DNA of 64,000 nucleotides from Ecytonucleospora hepatopenaei (GCA_026692725.1 JAPMUG010000001.1:62001-126000), one strand, 5' to 3'. Shown: positions 9,635-20,050, counted from the first letter of the stretch. Numbers and translations are program-made. The notes: generated from the sequence alone by a model not told the origin.

Positions 9635-11413
9635 ATGGTCTATATAAATATATTATCAAAATGCATCTATGCATTGGTTGTAGATCCTTTTATTGAAAAT
9701 AATTTAAAAGAATTGGTTGTTACTTCAAACAAATCAAACTTAGAACCAGATGTAAGTGTTGTCAAAACAGAAAAAAGCAATTTGTTTAATAAAAAAGCGT
9801 CAAGCGAAGAAAAAGATACTTACACGACCTTTTTTATCGGTAAGGATAAAAAAGAGGTTGTTGCTAGATTGAAAACAGTAACTGTGTTAGACGCAGGTGA
9901 TATTAAAGTAAAAGATACTGATGACAGCAATTCAAAAAATGGTGAAAAGGTAAAAGAAAATATTGAAGTGAAAAAAGATGAAAAACAGGAAGAAACCAAA
10001 TCTGAAAAGAAAACAGAAGAAGTTAAAGATAAAAAAGATGAAGTTAAAGAAAATGTTACTGACAAAAAGAAGGAACTGGAAGAAGAATTTAAGAAGACAA
10101 AAGAATCTTGTAAAAAGAAAATAGAAGACCTTAAAGAAGAAGCTTCTAAAAAAGAAAAAGAAATTAAGGAAAAAATTGATAAGATAAACAAACAGGATTC
10201 TGATGCAAATAAAAAACAGTTTGAATTTGAATCAGAAATTAATAAAATTAAACACAACACAGAAGAAGAGATAAATAATATTGAGATTAAATTAAAAAAT
10301 GAAGAATTAAAAATGAAAATGAAATTAGCTGATTCTGAAGACAAAAAGGAAAAAGTAGCAAAAGAAAAAAGGAAGGTAAAGGAAAATGAAATAAAGGACA
10401 AGATAAGCGATAAAAAAGAAGAAAAAATAGAAAAATTAAAACAAAAAAATGATATGGAAAATGCTAAATTAAATGATGAAATAAAATTACTGGAAAAGGA
10501 ACAGCAAAAACTTAAAGAAGAGAAAAAATCAACTGTAGAAATTGAAGGAAATATTTCTCTTAAAAAACTTGAAATTGATCAAAACAATGTTCTTTTAAAA
10601 ATAAACATTGAAATAGTAAATGAGGATGATAAAGAAAAAAGAAAGAATTTGATGAAAAAGAAAGTGGATGCAATTGAAAAATACAAAATAGAACAAATTA
10701 AAAAACAAAAAGAGAATAAAATCAAGTCAGTTGAAGAAAAGCTAAAGGAAAAGAGAGAAGAGTTAGAGAAGGAAAAGGCAAGTGATTCAAAAATTAAAAA
10801 TGAAACATCAAAATATGAAGAAGAAATAAAAAGAATAAAAGAAGAAATTAAAGATTTGCAGAATGGAAAAAAAGAAGATACAGAAGAAAAGAAAGATAAC
10901 AAGGACGATAAAAAAGATGACAAAAAAACAGAAAACGATTCTTTGATCAAAACAACAAGTAAATTTCCATTTATAAGCATTACTCTGCCATCATCTGCAA
11001 ATAAAACAGACGATATTGAAAAAAAGGCTGAGGATATTAAAGATAAGTCTAAAGAGAAAGTTGAAGATGTTAAAGATAAGTCCAAAGATAAAGCTGAAGA
11101 TATAAAGGAAAAATCCAAAGATAAAGTTGAAGATGTAAAGGAACAAATTGAGAAAAAACGCAAAGAATTAGAAGAGTCTAAGAAAAAAGCAACTGAAAAA
11201 ATAGAAGAAAAAGCAAAAGATGTTAAAGAAAACAAGGCAGAAATAAAAGACAAAAAAATTGGAGAAATTTTAGGAACCTTAAAAAATTTACCTGAAGATA
11301 AAAAGGCAAATCCTCCTATTAAGATTGAAGGAACTGTCAAAGTTCCTAATATCTTAACAAAAGATCAAAAAGATGAAGAATATAAATTGGTCGGTTATTT
11401 ATCAAAAAAATAA
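9635..11413 (+). CDS. Secreted Lys/Glu-rich coiled-coil protein, 592 aa
   Basis: The frame is open from a TTG at 9617, but the first ATG is at 9635 and gives MVYINILSKCIYALVVDP, a plausible short signal peptide, so I start there. Residues of about 90-410 are almost purely charged heptad-like sequence (KKELEEEFKKTKESCKKKIEDLKEE), predicting long coiled coil. A second repetitive block at about 460-540 repeats KAEDIKDKSK/EKVEDVKDKSK, an 11-residue LEA-like or amphipathic helix pattern. The C-terminus (IKIEGTVKVPNILTK) is different and may be folded. No family is recognised. It belongs to the leader-bearing cluster at 5.9-14.7 kb. Confidence 0.72.
   Translation: MVYINILSKCIYALVVDPFIENNLKELVVTSNKSNLEPDVSVVKTEKSNLFNKKASSEEKDTYTTFFIGKDKKEVVARLKTVTVLDAGDIKVKDTDDSNSKNGEKVKENIEVKKDEKQEETKSEKKTEEVKDKKDEVKENVTDKKKELEEEFKKTKESCKKKIEDLKEEASKKEKEIKEKIDKINKQDSDANKKQFEFESEINKIKHNTEEEINNIEIKLKNEELKMKMKLADSEDKKEKVAKEKRKVKENEIKDKISDKKEEKIEKLKQKNDMENAKLNDEIKLLEKEQQKLKEEKKSTVEIEGNISLKKLEIDQNNVLLKINIEIVNEDDKEKRKNLMKKKVDAIEKYKIEQIKKQKENKIKSVEEKLKEKREELEKEKASDSKIKNETSKYEEEIKRIKEEIKDLQNGKKEDTEEKKDNKDDKKDDKKTENDSLIKTTSKFPFISITLPSSANKTDDIEKKAEDIKDKSKEKVEDVKDKSKDKAEDIKEKSKDKVEDVKEQIEKKRKELEESKKKATEKIEEKAKDVKENKAEIKDKKIGEILGTLKNLPEDKKANPPIKIEGTVKVPNILTKDQKDEEYKLVGYLSKK
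11025..11150 (+). repeat. In-frame ~33-bp repeats encoding (A/V)ED(I/V)K(D/E)KSK units
   Basis: About four diverged units of 11 codons give KKAEDIKDKSKEKVEDVKDKSK-like sequence, typical of amphipathic helix expansion. Seen directly in the translation. Confidence 0.7.
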
Positions 11414-11485
11414 ATTTATGATTTATCAAATTTGATATGATACAATCAGTAAAAGCGTGTTTATAAATTACATGTACTTAAAAGC

Positions 11486-11752
11486 ATGCTTCTTTTATTT
11501 TATTTTAGTCTAGTGTTTAATATATTTGTTTGTAAACGATTAGGAAAGCTTAAAGAAAAGGTACAAGGGATAAAAAACACTAAAGCGTTTGGTATTTTTA
11601 AAAAAGCAATTAGTATAGGAAGAGAAGGACTAGCGTCAACAGTCCCTTTTGGATCAATAATCAACAAAATGTTTCTAACCTGTGATGAAAATGCCTGCTA
11701 TAATAATATTTGTTATGAAGAAGATGATCACTTTAATGAGACCAATGATTGA
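11486..11752 (+). CDS. Small secreted protein, 88 aa, unrecognised
   Basis: A clear hydrophobic leader (MLLLFYFSLVFNIFVC) precedes a basic segment (KRLGKLKEKVQGIKN) and a mildly hydrophobic middle with Gly residues (GREGLASTVPFGSIINKMFL). The C-terminus is acidic with two Cys. It lies between two other leader-bearing small genes on the same strand. No family is recognised. The leader plus the cluster context suggest a real exported protein. Confidence 0.55.
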   Translation: MLLLFYFSLVFNIFVCKRLGKLKEKVQGIKNTKAFGIFKKAISIGREGLASTVPFGSIINKMFLTCDENACYNNICYEEDDHFNETND

Positions 11753-11788
11753 ATAAATTTATAGATTTAAGTTTATAACCCTTAGAAG

Positions 11789-12286
11789 ATGTTAATTTTC
11801 TATTTATTAAGTATAAATACAGATTTTTTTAGAAAAATTGTGAAGAAAATTGGTTGTATTTTAAAAAGAAAACATACATACGACTTTTGTTCTAGTTCAA
11901 AGGAAGATATTAATAAAGGTAAATATATTAAAAAAGATAACAGCAAATTATTTCAAGCTATTTGTAATAAAAAAACGAGTTTTTTTGAAAATGAGAAAGA
12001 TTTTTCGCAGAATGATGAAAACAAACCCAATAATTTATTTTACGAAAGTACAAAGTCATTAAGTAGTATCGAGGACAATGAAGTTGAACAAGAAAAAAAT
12101 CATCAAACATTACCTATTGTTAGAGAGTGGCCATATATGGTTAACAAAGACATTTTATATCATAAAATTGAGTATAGCACAATTTGTTACAATGTGATTG
12201 AGACTAATTTTATTCAAAAAAATGATTTAAATTTAGTTGGTGAAAAAAATATAACATATATCCATAATATAGAAACTAATGATTAG
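11789..12286 (+). CDS. Hypothetical protein, 165 aa, with short N-terminal hydrophobic stretch
   Basis: The start ATG is preceded by ATAACCCTTAGAAG, the CCC motif. The N-terminus (MLIFYLLSINTDFF) is hydrophobic but short. The rest is polar and charged (KKDNSKLF..., NDENKPNN...) and ends in a small beta-like segment. No domain is recognised. The promoter motif and the open frame in very AT-rich DNA support it being a gene. Confidence 0.55.
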   Translation: MLIFYLLSINTDFFRKIVKKIGCILKRKHTYDFCSSSKEDINKGKYIKKDNSKLFQAICNKKTSFFENEKDFSQNDENKPNNLFYESTKSLSSIEDNEVEQEKNHQTLPIVREWPYMVNKDILYHKIEYSTICYNVIETNFIQKNDLNLVGEKNITYIHNIETND

Positions 12287-12353
12287 GATATATAATATTT
12301 GATTATGATTTAAAACATATTTATAAAGAAAAATGTTTAAAATCATCGTTTAA

Positions 12354-12614
12354 ATGAATATTTTTTGTTTTTTTAATTTATTGCAAGTTTGTTTTAGTAT
12401 AATCAATGATTTTACAGAAATTAAAAAGGTGTTAGAGTTAAGAAATAAAAGGAATTATGGAAGAATACATGATTTTTACAAAAATGATAGTTTAAGAAAT
12501 ATTTTAACAAAAAATTATTGCCATTGTAATGTTAACACCGTGTTTTTACTTAGACCAATGAAAGGATTTAGAACAAAATACACGCATTTTGACAAAAAGA
12601 GTTATGTTTATTAG
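12354..12614 (+). CDS. Small secreted protein, 86 aa, unrecognised
   Basis: The leader MNIFCFFNLLQVCFS looks like a signal peptide. The remaining ~70 residues are basic and polar with one CHC motif (YCHCN). No CCC motif adjoins the start. Fifth in a row of same-strand short leader-bearing genes. Function unknown. Confidence 0.5.
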   Translation: MNIFCFFNLLQVCFSIINDFTEIKKVLELRNKRNYGRIHDFYKNDSLRNILTKNYCHCNVNTVFLLRPMKGFRTKYTHFDKKSYVY

Positions 12615-12694
12615 TGAAAATAATGCAAATAAAAAATAAAATAATGTTTAAAATATTTTAATGGTTTTATTTATTTTTTATTTTCATCCCAGAC

Positions 12695-13642
12695 ATGTCT
12701 TTTTTAAAAAAACTTAACAATATATTTAGTGACGAGTCTGAAAAAGGAATTTCAGTTGTAGAAAAACTATCAAATGTGGTGAGAAATAAGTTTAAAAGAA
12801 AAATGACAATAGAACACAACACTATTACAACTCAGAGTGAAGAAAAAAATGAAAAAATCAAAAGAAAAAAAGAAGAAAAACACATGATTAGTGTAAAAAA
12901 TGATAACAATGAAAATGAAGAAGTTTTAAAGTTTGAACCACATACTAGAGTTAATCCCATTGATATTTGCATTGATGAAACTAATTTTTTACTAAAAGAC
13001 GATGAAAGTATAAATTTTACCAGAAAATCTATAAGCGTAGAAAACAAGCATTTTATATTAAATGATGAACTATTTAGTAGAAAAATAGACAGTTCAATTT
13101 CTAATGAAATAAAAGTTTTAAAAGAAATTATTAAAACAATTAGAAAGGAAGGAAAAAATACACTTATTAAAATAAATCAGGTGGAAAAACAAGTGAAAGA
13201 TTTGGAAAACAATAGTGTAAATCAGCTTAGAAAAGAAATTATTGATTTAGAAAGTAAAATGATCATACTTACATCAGAAATGGAGACTTATAAAGAAAAG
13301 CAAGAAGTATGTCTAAATTGCAGTAATAATTTAAAACAAAAAAATAATAAACAAAATGATATTGATTCTATTGGAAAAAAAGATAACAGAAGTGTTAAGA
13401 ATGAAAGTTTAACTGTAAAAAGCAACATTAAAAAAGCAAAAGGAGGACCAAAATCATTAAGAGAAGAAATAAAAAACAAAAAATGTGATAATTTTCTTAA
13501 AAGTGAAAAAGACGAATTTAGCAGTCTAACAGAAAAATTTGTAAGCAAATCTTTTACTTCAAACAATTCCTTAAAAGACACATTTAAACAGGAAAGTGGG
13601 GACGAGTTAATTGTTCTAAAAAGTGATGATGAAAGTTATTAG
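12695..13642 (+). CDS. Charged coiled-coil protein, 315 aa, unrecognised
   Basis: The ATG follows CATCCCAGAC (CCC motif). Unlike its neighbours it has no hydrophobic leader (MSFLKKLNNIFSDES). Residues of about 125-205 form a likely coiled coil (EIKVLKEIIKTIRKEGKNTL... NQLRKEIIDLESKMIILTS) with a single CLNC pair after it. The rest is low-complexity K/N/S/E. It is probably cytosolic. It ends 8 bp from the convergent gene at 13651. Confidence 0.62.
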   Translation: MSFLKKLNNIFSDESEKGISVVEKLSNVVRNKFKRKMTIEHNTITTQSEEKNEKIKRKKEEKHMISVKNDNNENEEVLKFEPHTRVNPIDICIDETNFLLKDDESINFTRKSISVENKHFILNDELFSRKIDSSISNEIKVLKEIIKTIRKEGKNTLIKINQVEKQVKDLENNSVNQLRKEIIDLESKMIILTSEMETYKEKQEVCLNCSNNLKQKNNKQNDIDSIGKKDNRSVKNESLTVKSNIKKAKGGPKSLREEIKNKKCDNFLKSEKDEFSSLTEKFVSKSFTSNNSLKDTFKQESGDELIVLKSDDESY

Positions 13643-13650
13643 TATAAAAT

Positions 13651-14736
13651 TTATAAAACCTCCTCCTGTTCAATATTTTCTTCATTATTATTACCTTCGT
13701 CAAAGTAAATTTCTTCAACTTTAATTTCTTCTTCGCTTTCCTCTTTTTTGTTTTTTTCCTCTTCTTTGTTTTCTGTAGTCTTTATATCATGCTCTTTAAT
13801 TTTTTCATCATTTTGAACATCCAAAACTTCTTTGTCTTCTTCTGGCTTTATTTTATTTGAAGGCGTTTCTTCTTCTTCAAAAATCATCTCTTTAAAATCA
13901 AAATTATTTTGTGTATTTTTCTTTTTGTTAAGTTCTTTTATTAAATCTGATAAATCAATCTTACCAAATAACATCTTTTTATTATTAAAGTTTTCTTTTA
14001 TTGATTCTTCCTTTTTAAATTGATTTTCTTTTGTATTTTTAAAAGTGTTCTGAACTACATTGTTATTGTTTATAAAACCATTTTTATTTATAAAATCCGC
14101 CTCATCTTTATTCACCAGTCTTATTCCGATGCTCTTTTGATACGTTATTAAATCAGGCATTCCTATTGTTAATTTATATTGACCAGGTGTTTCCAAAAAT
14201 TCTTTTTTGCATACCAATGTTTTATTGTAGTAAAAAGAAACAGTTACCGAATTATTTGTTCCAAAATTGGTCAAATCACCATTTTTATAGATAAAAAGCA
14301 TTTCATAAGGATTTTCTGATATTTTATAAAAATTTCCAAGATTTATTGTCTTGCCATTTTTAATTAATTTAACATATTCGCTTGGTTTGATAACAACACA
14401 TGTTTCACCTGAATTTTTACTATGCACTTTTTTATTTTTAAGATTTGACAGAGAACATGTAAATTCTTCTTTTTTTAACAAGAATGCTATTTTTTCATGA
14501 ACACTCATTTCTTTTTGAATTGTTTTACACGTATTTGCATACGCACTTTTACCTCCAATATTGCCAATAAAATCAGCTTCTTTAGCCAAGTTTTCATCTG
14601 AAACTTTAAAGTGGATGTTGGAACTGTAATCTATGTATCGCATTGCTTCTACATCGTCTATATTTTCTGTTATAACCAAAGGCGTACCATTTCCTACAAT
14701 GCAAAAAATTTCTGAAATAAAAAAACAAAAAAACAT
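13651..14736 (-). CDS. Secreted protein, 361 aa, with acidic tail
   Basis: The start ATG follows TTTTACCCTTTT (CCC motif, reading on the minus strand). The leader MFFCFFISEIFCIVG is a good signal peptide. Residues of about 20-220 look folded: several Cys, beta-like stretches and two possible paired segments (SGETCVVIKPSEYVKLIKNGK; VTVSFYYNKTLVCKKEF). From ~225 the protein is Lys/Glu/Asn-rich and ends strongly acidic (EEIYFDEGNNNEENIEQEE). I recognise no family. The acidic tail and leader are typical of exported microsporidian proteins of unknown role. Confidence 0.68.
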   Translation of the reverse strand: MFFCFFISEIFCIVGNGTPLVITENIDDVEAMRYIDYSSNIHFKVSDENLAKEADFIGNIGGKSAYANTCKTIQKEMSVHEKIAFLLKKEEFTCSLSNLKNKKVHSKNSGETCVVIKPSEYVKLIKNGKTINLGNFYKISENPYEMLFIYKNGDLTNFGTNNSVTVSFYYNKTLVCKKEFLETPGQYKLTIGMPDLITYQKSIGIRLVNKDEADFINKNGFINNNNVVQNTFKNTKENQFKKEESIKENFNNKKMLFGKIDLSDLIKELNKKKNTQNNFDFKEMIFEEEETPSNKIKPEEDKEVLDVQNDEKIKEHDIKTTENKEEEKNKKEESEEEIKVEEIYFDEGNNNEENIEQEEVL

Positions 14737-14771
14737 AAAAGGGTAAAATAGTTAACATAAAAATAAAAAGT

Positions 14772-15038
14772 TTATTTTGCATTTTCGTGCATTTCCATTA
14801 TAATTGGATGTTGTCTAAATCCAGTTTTACTCTTCAAAATCTGCTTCTTAATATATTTTGCCTTTCCATGCAACCTTCTCTTTGCCTTTTCACTTGCTCT
14901 GGTTCTTTTCTTAGCCTCAGGATATGCGCAAGATGCACACTTTCTCTGTTGTTTATGATAAGACATGTTACCACACCTTGGACACAACAAGTGGTTTCTC
15001 TTGTGTCTCTTACCCATGCTTGGCGTTCCTTTACTCAT
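14772..15038 (-). CDS. 60S ribosomal protein eL37
   Basis: The protein starts MSKGTPSMGKRHKRNHLLCPRCG, the conserved eL37 N-terminus, and carries the zinc ribbon CPRCG...CASC. At 88 aa it is near the usual 85-97. The frame extends upstream to a TTG at 15050, but the ATG at 15038, directly after TTGCCCCTTCAT, is the start; the CCC motif sits 5 nt upstream. Component of the large cytosolic ribosomal subunit near the exit tunnel. Confidence 0.95.
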   Translation of the reverse strand: MSKGTPSMGKRHKRNHLLCPRCGNMSYHKQQRKCASCAYPEAKKRTRASEKAKRRLHGKAKYIKKQILKSKTGFRQHPIIMEMHENAK

Positions 15039-15163
15039 ATGAAGGGGCAATAAAAAATTTTTTAAAAAAAGAAAATCATAAATTTTTATGAAACATAAAA
15101 TACTTTATATATCCTTATATTTATTGGTTTTCTAAGAATACTTTCTAATAACCTAATATTTTA

Positions 15164-18100
15164 TTAATCTTCTAAGAACTGTTCAACAATTAATTTTTCC
15201 AATTCACAATAATCTCTTTCCTTAAACACCAAATTATTTTGCTTGTAATATTTAGGCGCATTAAATGCATATCTGAACATCATTTCCTTTGTTTTTTCTT
15301 TGTATGTAAAAAATGGTAATATTTTTTTGCTCTCTTCCTGCCCAATTAATTTGTCTTCAATCATATCGTAATTTACTGAGGTGGTTGAAAAGCTGTTTGT
15401 TTCACTATTATTTTTCTTAACAAAATCATCCAGAATTCCTTTTAAATCAAACACGCCAATGTTAAGGAAAAGAGCCACATCAATTGTTGATAAAATGCTA
15501 AATAACAGCCTTGTATTTCCACTTTCTATGATATTTAACATATTTTCTACTATCAAAGGATAAAGTAGCAATAAAGCAGTTATGTTTTTTGTCCTAAGCA
15601 ACAGAACCTTTATGAGTCTGTATATTTCAACCAAAACATGTTCATCCTTGCTAAATAAATTTCTTATGGCTACGCATATTTGGTCCATATACTTTCCATC
15701 CAAATGACTGCATGATGTAAAAATTAAAAACGAAAGTCTCTTTAAATTAAATATCTTGGTAACTTCATCACTACCAAAAAACGACCCTATTAATCCATTC
15801 ATAAGCACCGCTAATGTCTTATTAAAGTCAATATATGAAGAAAGTTGAGTGTATATCTTTGCCTTTTCTTCTATATTAAACTTGAAAAAAGATGAAGAAA
15901 GCAGAAAATTCGACAATTCATCTGCAAATGCGATTGATAGCGATTTTCTTCTTTCGTAAAATATAAAAGAATTTCTGTGATAGGTGTAAATATGTTCAAT
16001 CATTAAATGCATTAAATTATTTGTTTTATGCGATTTTGTTGTGTTAAATTCCAGTTCCTGATTCATATCAATTGCTGAATTGTTTTCAAGCATTGTTAAA
16101 GTATCTTCGTGGTAACTAACATCTTTTTCCAATTCTTCATTTGTCCTTATAATTGTATCTATCATCTTAAATATTTCCTTATTTTTCTTTACTCTTTTAT
16201 ACATAAAAGTCTTAAATTTTTCAAAGAACTGAGAATTGTTTAAAACAGCACAATAAAGCATTTTAAACACGTTTAAACTAAGCATGTTTTCAGTTGAGGA
16301 AGAAACTATTGAAAAGCAACTTGAATCCAACTGCTTCATGTTAATGTTTAACAAAGTTAAAATGTCAGTTTCAGAGAGTTTCCCTTTAAAAAAGCTCTTG
16401 CTTAATTGTGTGCTGTTAATTTCAAAATCAGAATGCATCATAAACAAAGTGTAACTTGAATATTTTCCTACAAAGTCAGTAAAAATCTGCGCCTTAAAAG
16501 CATCGTTAAATGAAAGAAAAAGCGGTAAAACAGAATTATCACTGGGTAAGGCGGAAACAAACAACTTTGGATTAAAACGGTAAAGGTAAAAAGAAAATTG
16601 TGCTATTTCCTTTATTTCACCATTTGCCTTTAAATAATCATCATATGCTACAACCTGACGAAATAAATTTTTTGTAACAAAATTTTTTTCCTTACATGTG
16701 CCTTTAACCTTAATTTCATGTAGTTCCATATTATTCATGTTTTTTTCTGAAATCTCAACTTTAGAAAAGTTCTTGGTAAAAGAAACGTGCATGTTCAAAA
16801 AAGTTAAGTCTACGTTTTTCAGTGCATAATTAATAAAATAAAAAACAAGTTTGTTATAAAGTTCTTTTAAATTCATTTGGTTCAGTATGCTTGTGCTTAT
16901 ACTGCTAAATACTTCCCGCCATACAGAAATAATGTTTATTTTATGTATATTGTGATCTTTTTGTAAAACTTCCTCGTGTTCTTTCACATTTGTTTCTTTT
17001 AATTTACTACTAAGTTCAAAAACAGTATTGTTATTTGCATATTTGTTGGTTAACAAAACTAACCTGTTTAAAAATTCTTTTGTTTTTTCTTTGGTGTAAA
17101 TGTTCTTTTTAGAAATTTCAAACAAAATCATCTTATAATATTCCAGCAACTTGTTTTGAATGTAATCCATGTCAAGTGTATACAAACAATGCTTTACAAA
17201 CTTTATGTCATTTTTAAACTTTTCAACATACAATTCACTATTTTTAACATTATAAGTAAAACCATTTCTGTTCATTTCATAATAGCACGTAAAAATCAAT
17301 TGTAACCTGTTTAAAAGTTCAGATTTATCACTTTCATCAGATAAACCTTCAACTGGACAATATTTGCCAAGAATCTCTTGCAAAACGTTGTCTATTCTTG
17401 TTTGAATTGGTTTTCTTTCGGATGCATATGGTTTTTTAGCATCAGATTTCAAAAAAACAAGCATGTTAAAATTAGAAATGAGATCAGACAACAGCTTAAC
17501 AGCCACAAACACCTCTGTTTCTTTATTTTCTGATAAAAACAATTCCATGTCGTTAATCAGTTGGTCAACAAAGTCATTCCAATTCTTTATACTTTGCAAT
17601 ATATAGCTGTACGAATTATAAAATTTGCTCTCTGTTGCATATTTGCATCTGTGAATGTAATAACAGAAAAAGAGTATTGAATCTGTTAGCATCGGATTGT
17701 TTGCATTAGTTTCCAACAAACTGAGAATACTGGAATTTTCATTTCCTTTTTCAAGAGAATCCACCAAATATTTTTTTAAAAACTCCTTATTAAAATACTT
17801 AAGAAGATGAACAGCTCCATTAAAAGATTTAAAGTTTTTTATCAAAACCTCTTGCAACTTTTCAGGACTTTTAAAAACATTAGTGATAATGTATTCATTG
17901 CTATAATCATGCAAAATAAAATTGTCCAGTATATTTTGAAAATCTTCAGGTACCTTAAAGACGTATTCTTGCGCCTCTTCCTTATTTTTGGTGTCTTCTT
18001 TATTTTTAAAGCATGTGTTTTTTATGAAAGTTTCGTGAAATTTAGCAATAAAATTCAAATCTCTCTCTGAAAAGAAAAATGTGTTGCTTTTTGGTAAATT

Positions 18101-20050
18101 TTCTTTTTCCAGTTTTTTATTTGTGGAGAGTTCATCTGACCTGTAGTTTTTTATATCAAACACATTTTTTGCTAATAAATCAATATACTTAGGCTCTATA
18201 TACGTATAGTAGCCATCATGTGATGCTTTTTCTATAATAAGTTCTTCTTCAATCAGTACCTTATAAAATACATCCATAAAATCACAAAATACATCTGGGT
18301 TTATCTTTGTTTTATTTTTAAATATGATTTCTGTCAATTTAAACATTTCGGTTATATAAAATTCATCATTAAATCCTCTAAGAACAGTGATTGTAAAAGA
18401 AACAAGCTCTACAAAAGTGTTTAAGCTTAATTCTATGGAATTTTTTTCAATTAAAATATTTTCACTAGAATCTAAAACATTCTTGTTTTTATCATTTGAC
18501 ATTAAATCTTTGTTTTCACCTAACTTTGTCTTATCATCTTTTGTTTTAGAACTTTTTACAAAATCGTGTTTTTCTTCTTTTGCGCTAAAAATTTCCTCTG
18601 TTAATTCAAAAAGAGAGTGACCAAAAATTGAAGAAATCGAAGACAAAAATATTTTTAAAATTTTAAGTAGATGAATGCCCTTGATATCTTTAAGTGGCAT
18701 TTTATCCTTCTTTAAAATATTTTCTACGTGGCTTTTAAGCAAAAACAACACTACACAAATATATTTTTTTAAAAATGCATTTAAAAATTCAACCGGAAGT
18801 CTTTCAAAAAGCATTTGCATTGCACCTACAAAAATCTCTAACTTATGGCTCGTTTTTTTATCACATTTTAACACAAGAATAAAATTATTTATCATATCAT
18901 CATGATTGGTGTCTGCATCAAACCATTTTATAAATTTCTTAACAAGTGAACTTTCTTTTTTGCAAAAAATCTTAAAAGCACAAAGTTTTAGTTCCGTGTT
19001 TAATTTCTCAAGGATTTCTTTTTCTTTATCAAAAAGAACGTTTTTGGTTAAAACAAAAACTTTTTGTTTTTTAACATTAAAAGTTGTTTGGTCTGTAGTT
19101 AAGCTAATTTGTGAGTCTTTAGGTATTTCACTTGCACGTATTCCAAGTTTATCTTCAACACTTCCAGGTGTAACACCCTCCGATGCCTCTTCTTCCTGCT
19201 CAGATGTTATGTATAGTGGAAATTTGTGTGATGTTTTTTCAAATGCATAACGTGACACAAATAAAACATCAGATTCCATCGCTAGGCAATATACCTTTGT
19301 TTGAACAATGTAAGAGTCTATAGTCTCAGGCATATCACAAGCTTTGTGTTTATTTATAAAATTTAAAATAAATAATCTCATGTTTTCATTTTCAATAAAA
19401 ACACGGTAAAGCTGCATATAAAAAGAACAGGAAAGAACATTTTTAGTTTGTTTGTTTTCTCTACTTTCTTTAAAAATTCCACATAATGCTTCAACCAGTT
19501 TATATCCCTGCTCAAAATTATCCGCTGTTTCCGATTCTAAACTTGGCAAAATACCCTGAAGAATAAGCTTAAGTGGTAATTTTGGATTTTTATTATAAAG
19601 TGGAATGATGAACCTTTCTATTACATCCAAGTAGTGTTTCAAAACTAAAATCCTACAATACTCTCCAAACCCAAACAAAGGCTTAAACAGCAAATAAAAA
19701 TTTTTGGAAATAAAATCCATTTGTTCCTCTGAGGTGTTTACCAATGTCGACTCTTTGTTAAATACGCAAACCTTAAGGATTGTTTTGTAAAGGTCGATTG
19801 TTTTTATGTGTACGCCATTAGGGAGCACAGGATTAAGACACTGCTGCAGTCTTTTAATAATTTGGGGTAAATGTACCAGTGTTAATCTTATATTTTCATT
19901 GTTGTATTTCTTAATTACTGTTTCCACCATAGTTAACAGGCCTATAAAATCAGACCATTCTTTGGCTGTGCTAAACTTGTTTAATACTCTAGTAATTTCC
20001 TTTTTATAGTTTTCCATTGCTTCATTATTCATAGCGTTATTTCCTGTCAT
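15164..20050 (-). CDS. DOP1 (Dopey) homologue
   Basis: A 1628-aa protein. The N-terminal ~200 residues match the Dopey N-terminal pattern: FSTAKEWSDFIGLLTMVE, then LPQIIKRLQQCLNPVLPNGVHIKTIDLYKTI, where the LNP-LP-GVH signature is characteristic. The rest is helical and repeat-like with poorly conserved Asn/Lys-rich stretches. DOP1 works with MON2 at the trans-Golgi and endosomes in membrane traffic and flippase-related recycling. TATACCCCTC, 10 nt before the first ATG, supports this start, although two further in-frame Met lie within 12 codons. The family call rests on the N-terminal signature only. Confidence 0.82.
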   Translation of the reverse strand: MTGNNAMNNEAMENYKKEITRVLNKFSTAKEWSDFIGLLTMVETVIKKYNNENIRLTLVHLPQIIKRLQQCLNPVLPNGVHIKTIDLYKTILKVCVFNKESTLVNTSEEQMDFISKNFYLLFKPLFGFGEYCRILVLKHYLDVIERFIIPLYNKNPKLPLKLILQGILPSLESETADNFEQGYKLVEALCGIFKESRENKQTKNVLSCSFYMQLYRVFIENENMRLFILNFINKHKACDMPETIDSYIVQTKVYCLAMESDVLFVSRYAFEKTSHKFPLYITSEQEEEASEGVTPGSVEDKLGIRASEIPKDSQISLTTDQTTFNVKKQKVFVLTKNVLFDKEKEILEKLNTELKLCAFKIFCKKESSLVKKFIKWFDADTNHDDMINNFILVLKCDKKTSHKLEIFVGAMQMLFERLPVEFLNAFLKKYICVVLFLLKSHVENILKKDKMPLKDIKGIHLLKILKIFLSSISSIFGHSLFELTEEIFSAKEEKHDFVKSSKTKDDKTKLGENKDLMSNDKNKNVLDSSENILIEKNSIELSLNTFVELVSFTITVLRGFNDEFYITEMFKLTEIIFKNKTKINPDVFCDFMDVFYKVLIEEELIIEKASHDGYYTYIEPKYIDLLAKNVFDIKNYRSDELSTNKKLEKENLPKSNTFFFSERDLNFIAKFHETFIKNTCFKNKEDTKNKEEAQEYVFKVPEDFQNILDNFILHDYSNEYIITNVFKSPEKLQEVLIKNFKSFNGAVHLLKYFNKEFLKKYLVDSLEKGNENSSILSLLETNANNPMLTDSILFFCYYIHRCKYATESKFYNSYSYILQSIKNWNDFVDQLINDMELFLSENKETEVFVAVKLLSDLISNFNMLVFLKSDAKKPYASERKPIQTRIDNVLQEILGKYCPVEGLSDESDKSELLNRLQLIFTCYYEMNRNGFTYNVKNSELYVEKFKNDIKFVKHCLYTLDMDYIQNKLLEYYKMILFEISKKNIYTKEKTKEFLNRLVLLTNKYANNNTVFELSSKLKETNVKEHEEVLQKDHNIHKINIISVWREVFSSISTSILNQMNLKELYNKLVFYFINYALKNVDLTFLNMHVSFTKNFSKVEISEKNMNNMELHEIKVKGTCKEKNFVTKNLFRQVVAYDDYLKANGEIKEIAQFSFYLYRFNPKLFVSALPSDNSVLPLFLSFNDAFKAQIFTDFVGKYSSYTLFMMHSDFEINSTQLSKSFFKGKLSETDILTLLNINMKQLDSSCFSIVSSSTENMLSLNVFKMLYCAVLNNSQFFEKFKTFMYKRVKKNKEIFKMIDTIIRTNEELEKDVSYHEDTLTMLENNSAIDMNQELEFNTTKSHKTNNLMHLMIEHIYTYHRNSFIFYERRKSLSIAFADELSNFLLSSSFFKFNIEEKAKIYTQLSSYIDFNKTLAVLMNGLIGSFFGSDEVTKIFNLKRLSFLIFTSCSHLDGKYMDQICVAIRNLFSKDEHVLVEIYRLIKVLLLRTKNITALLLLYPLIVENMLNIIESGNTRLLFSILSTIDVALFLNIGVFDLKGILDDFVKKNNSETNSFSTTSVNYDMIEDKLIGQEESKKILPFFTYKEKTKEMMFRYAFNAPKYYKQNNLVFKERDYCELEKLIVEQFLED

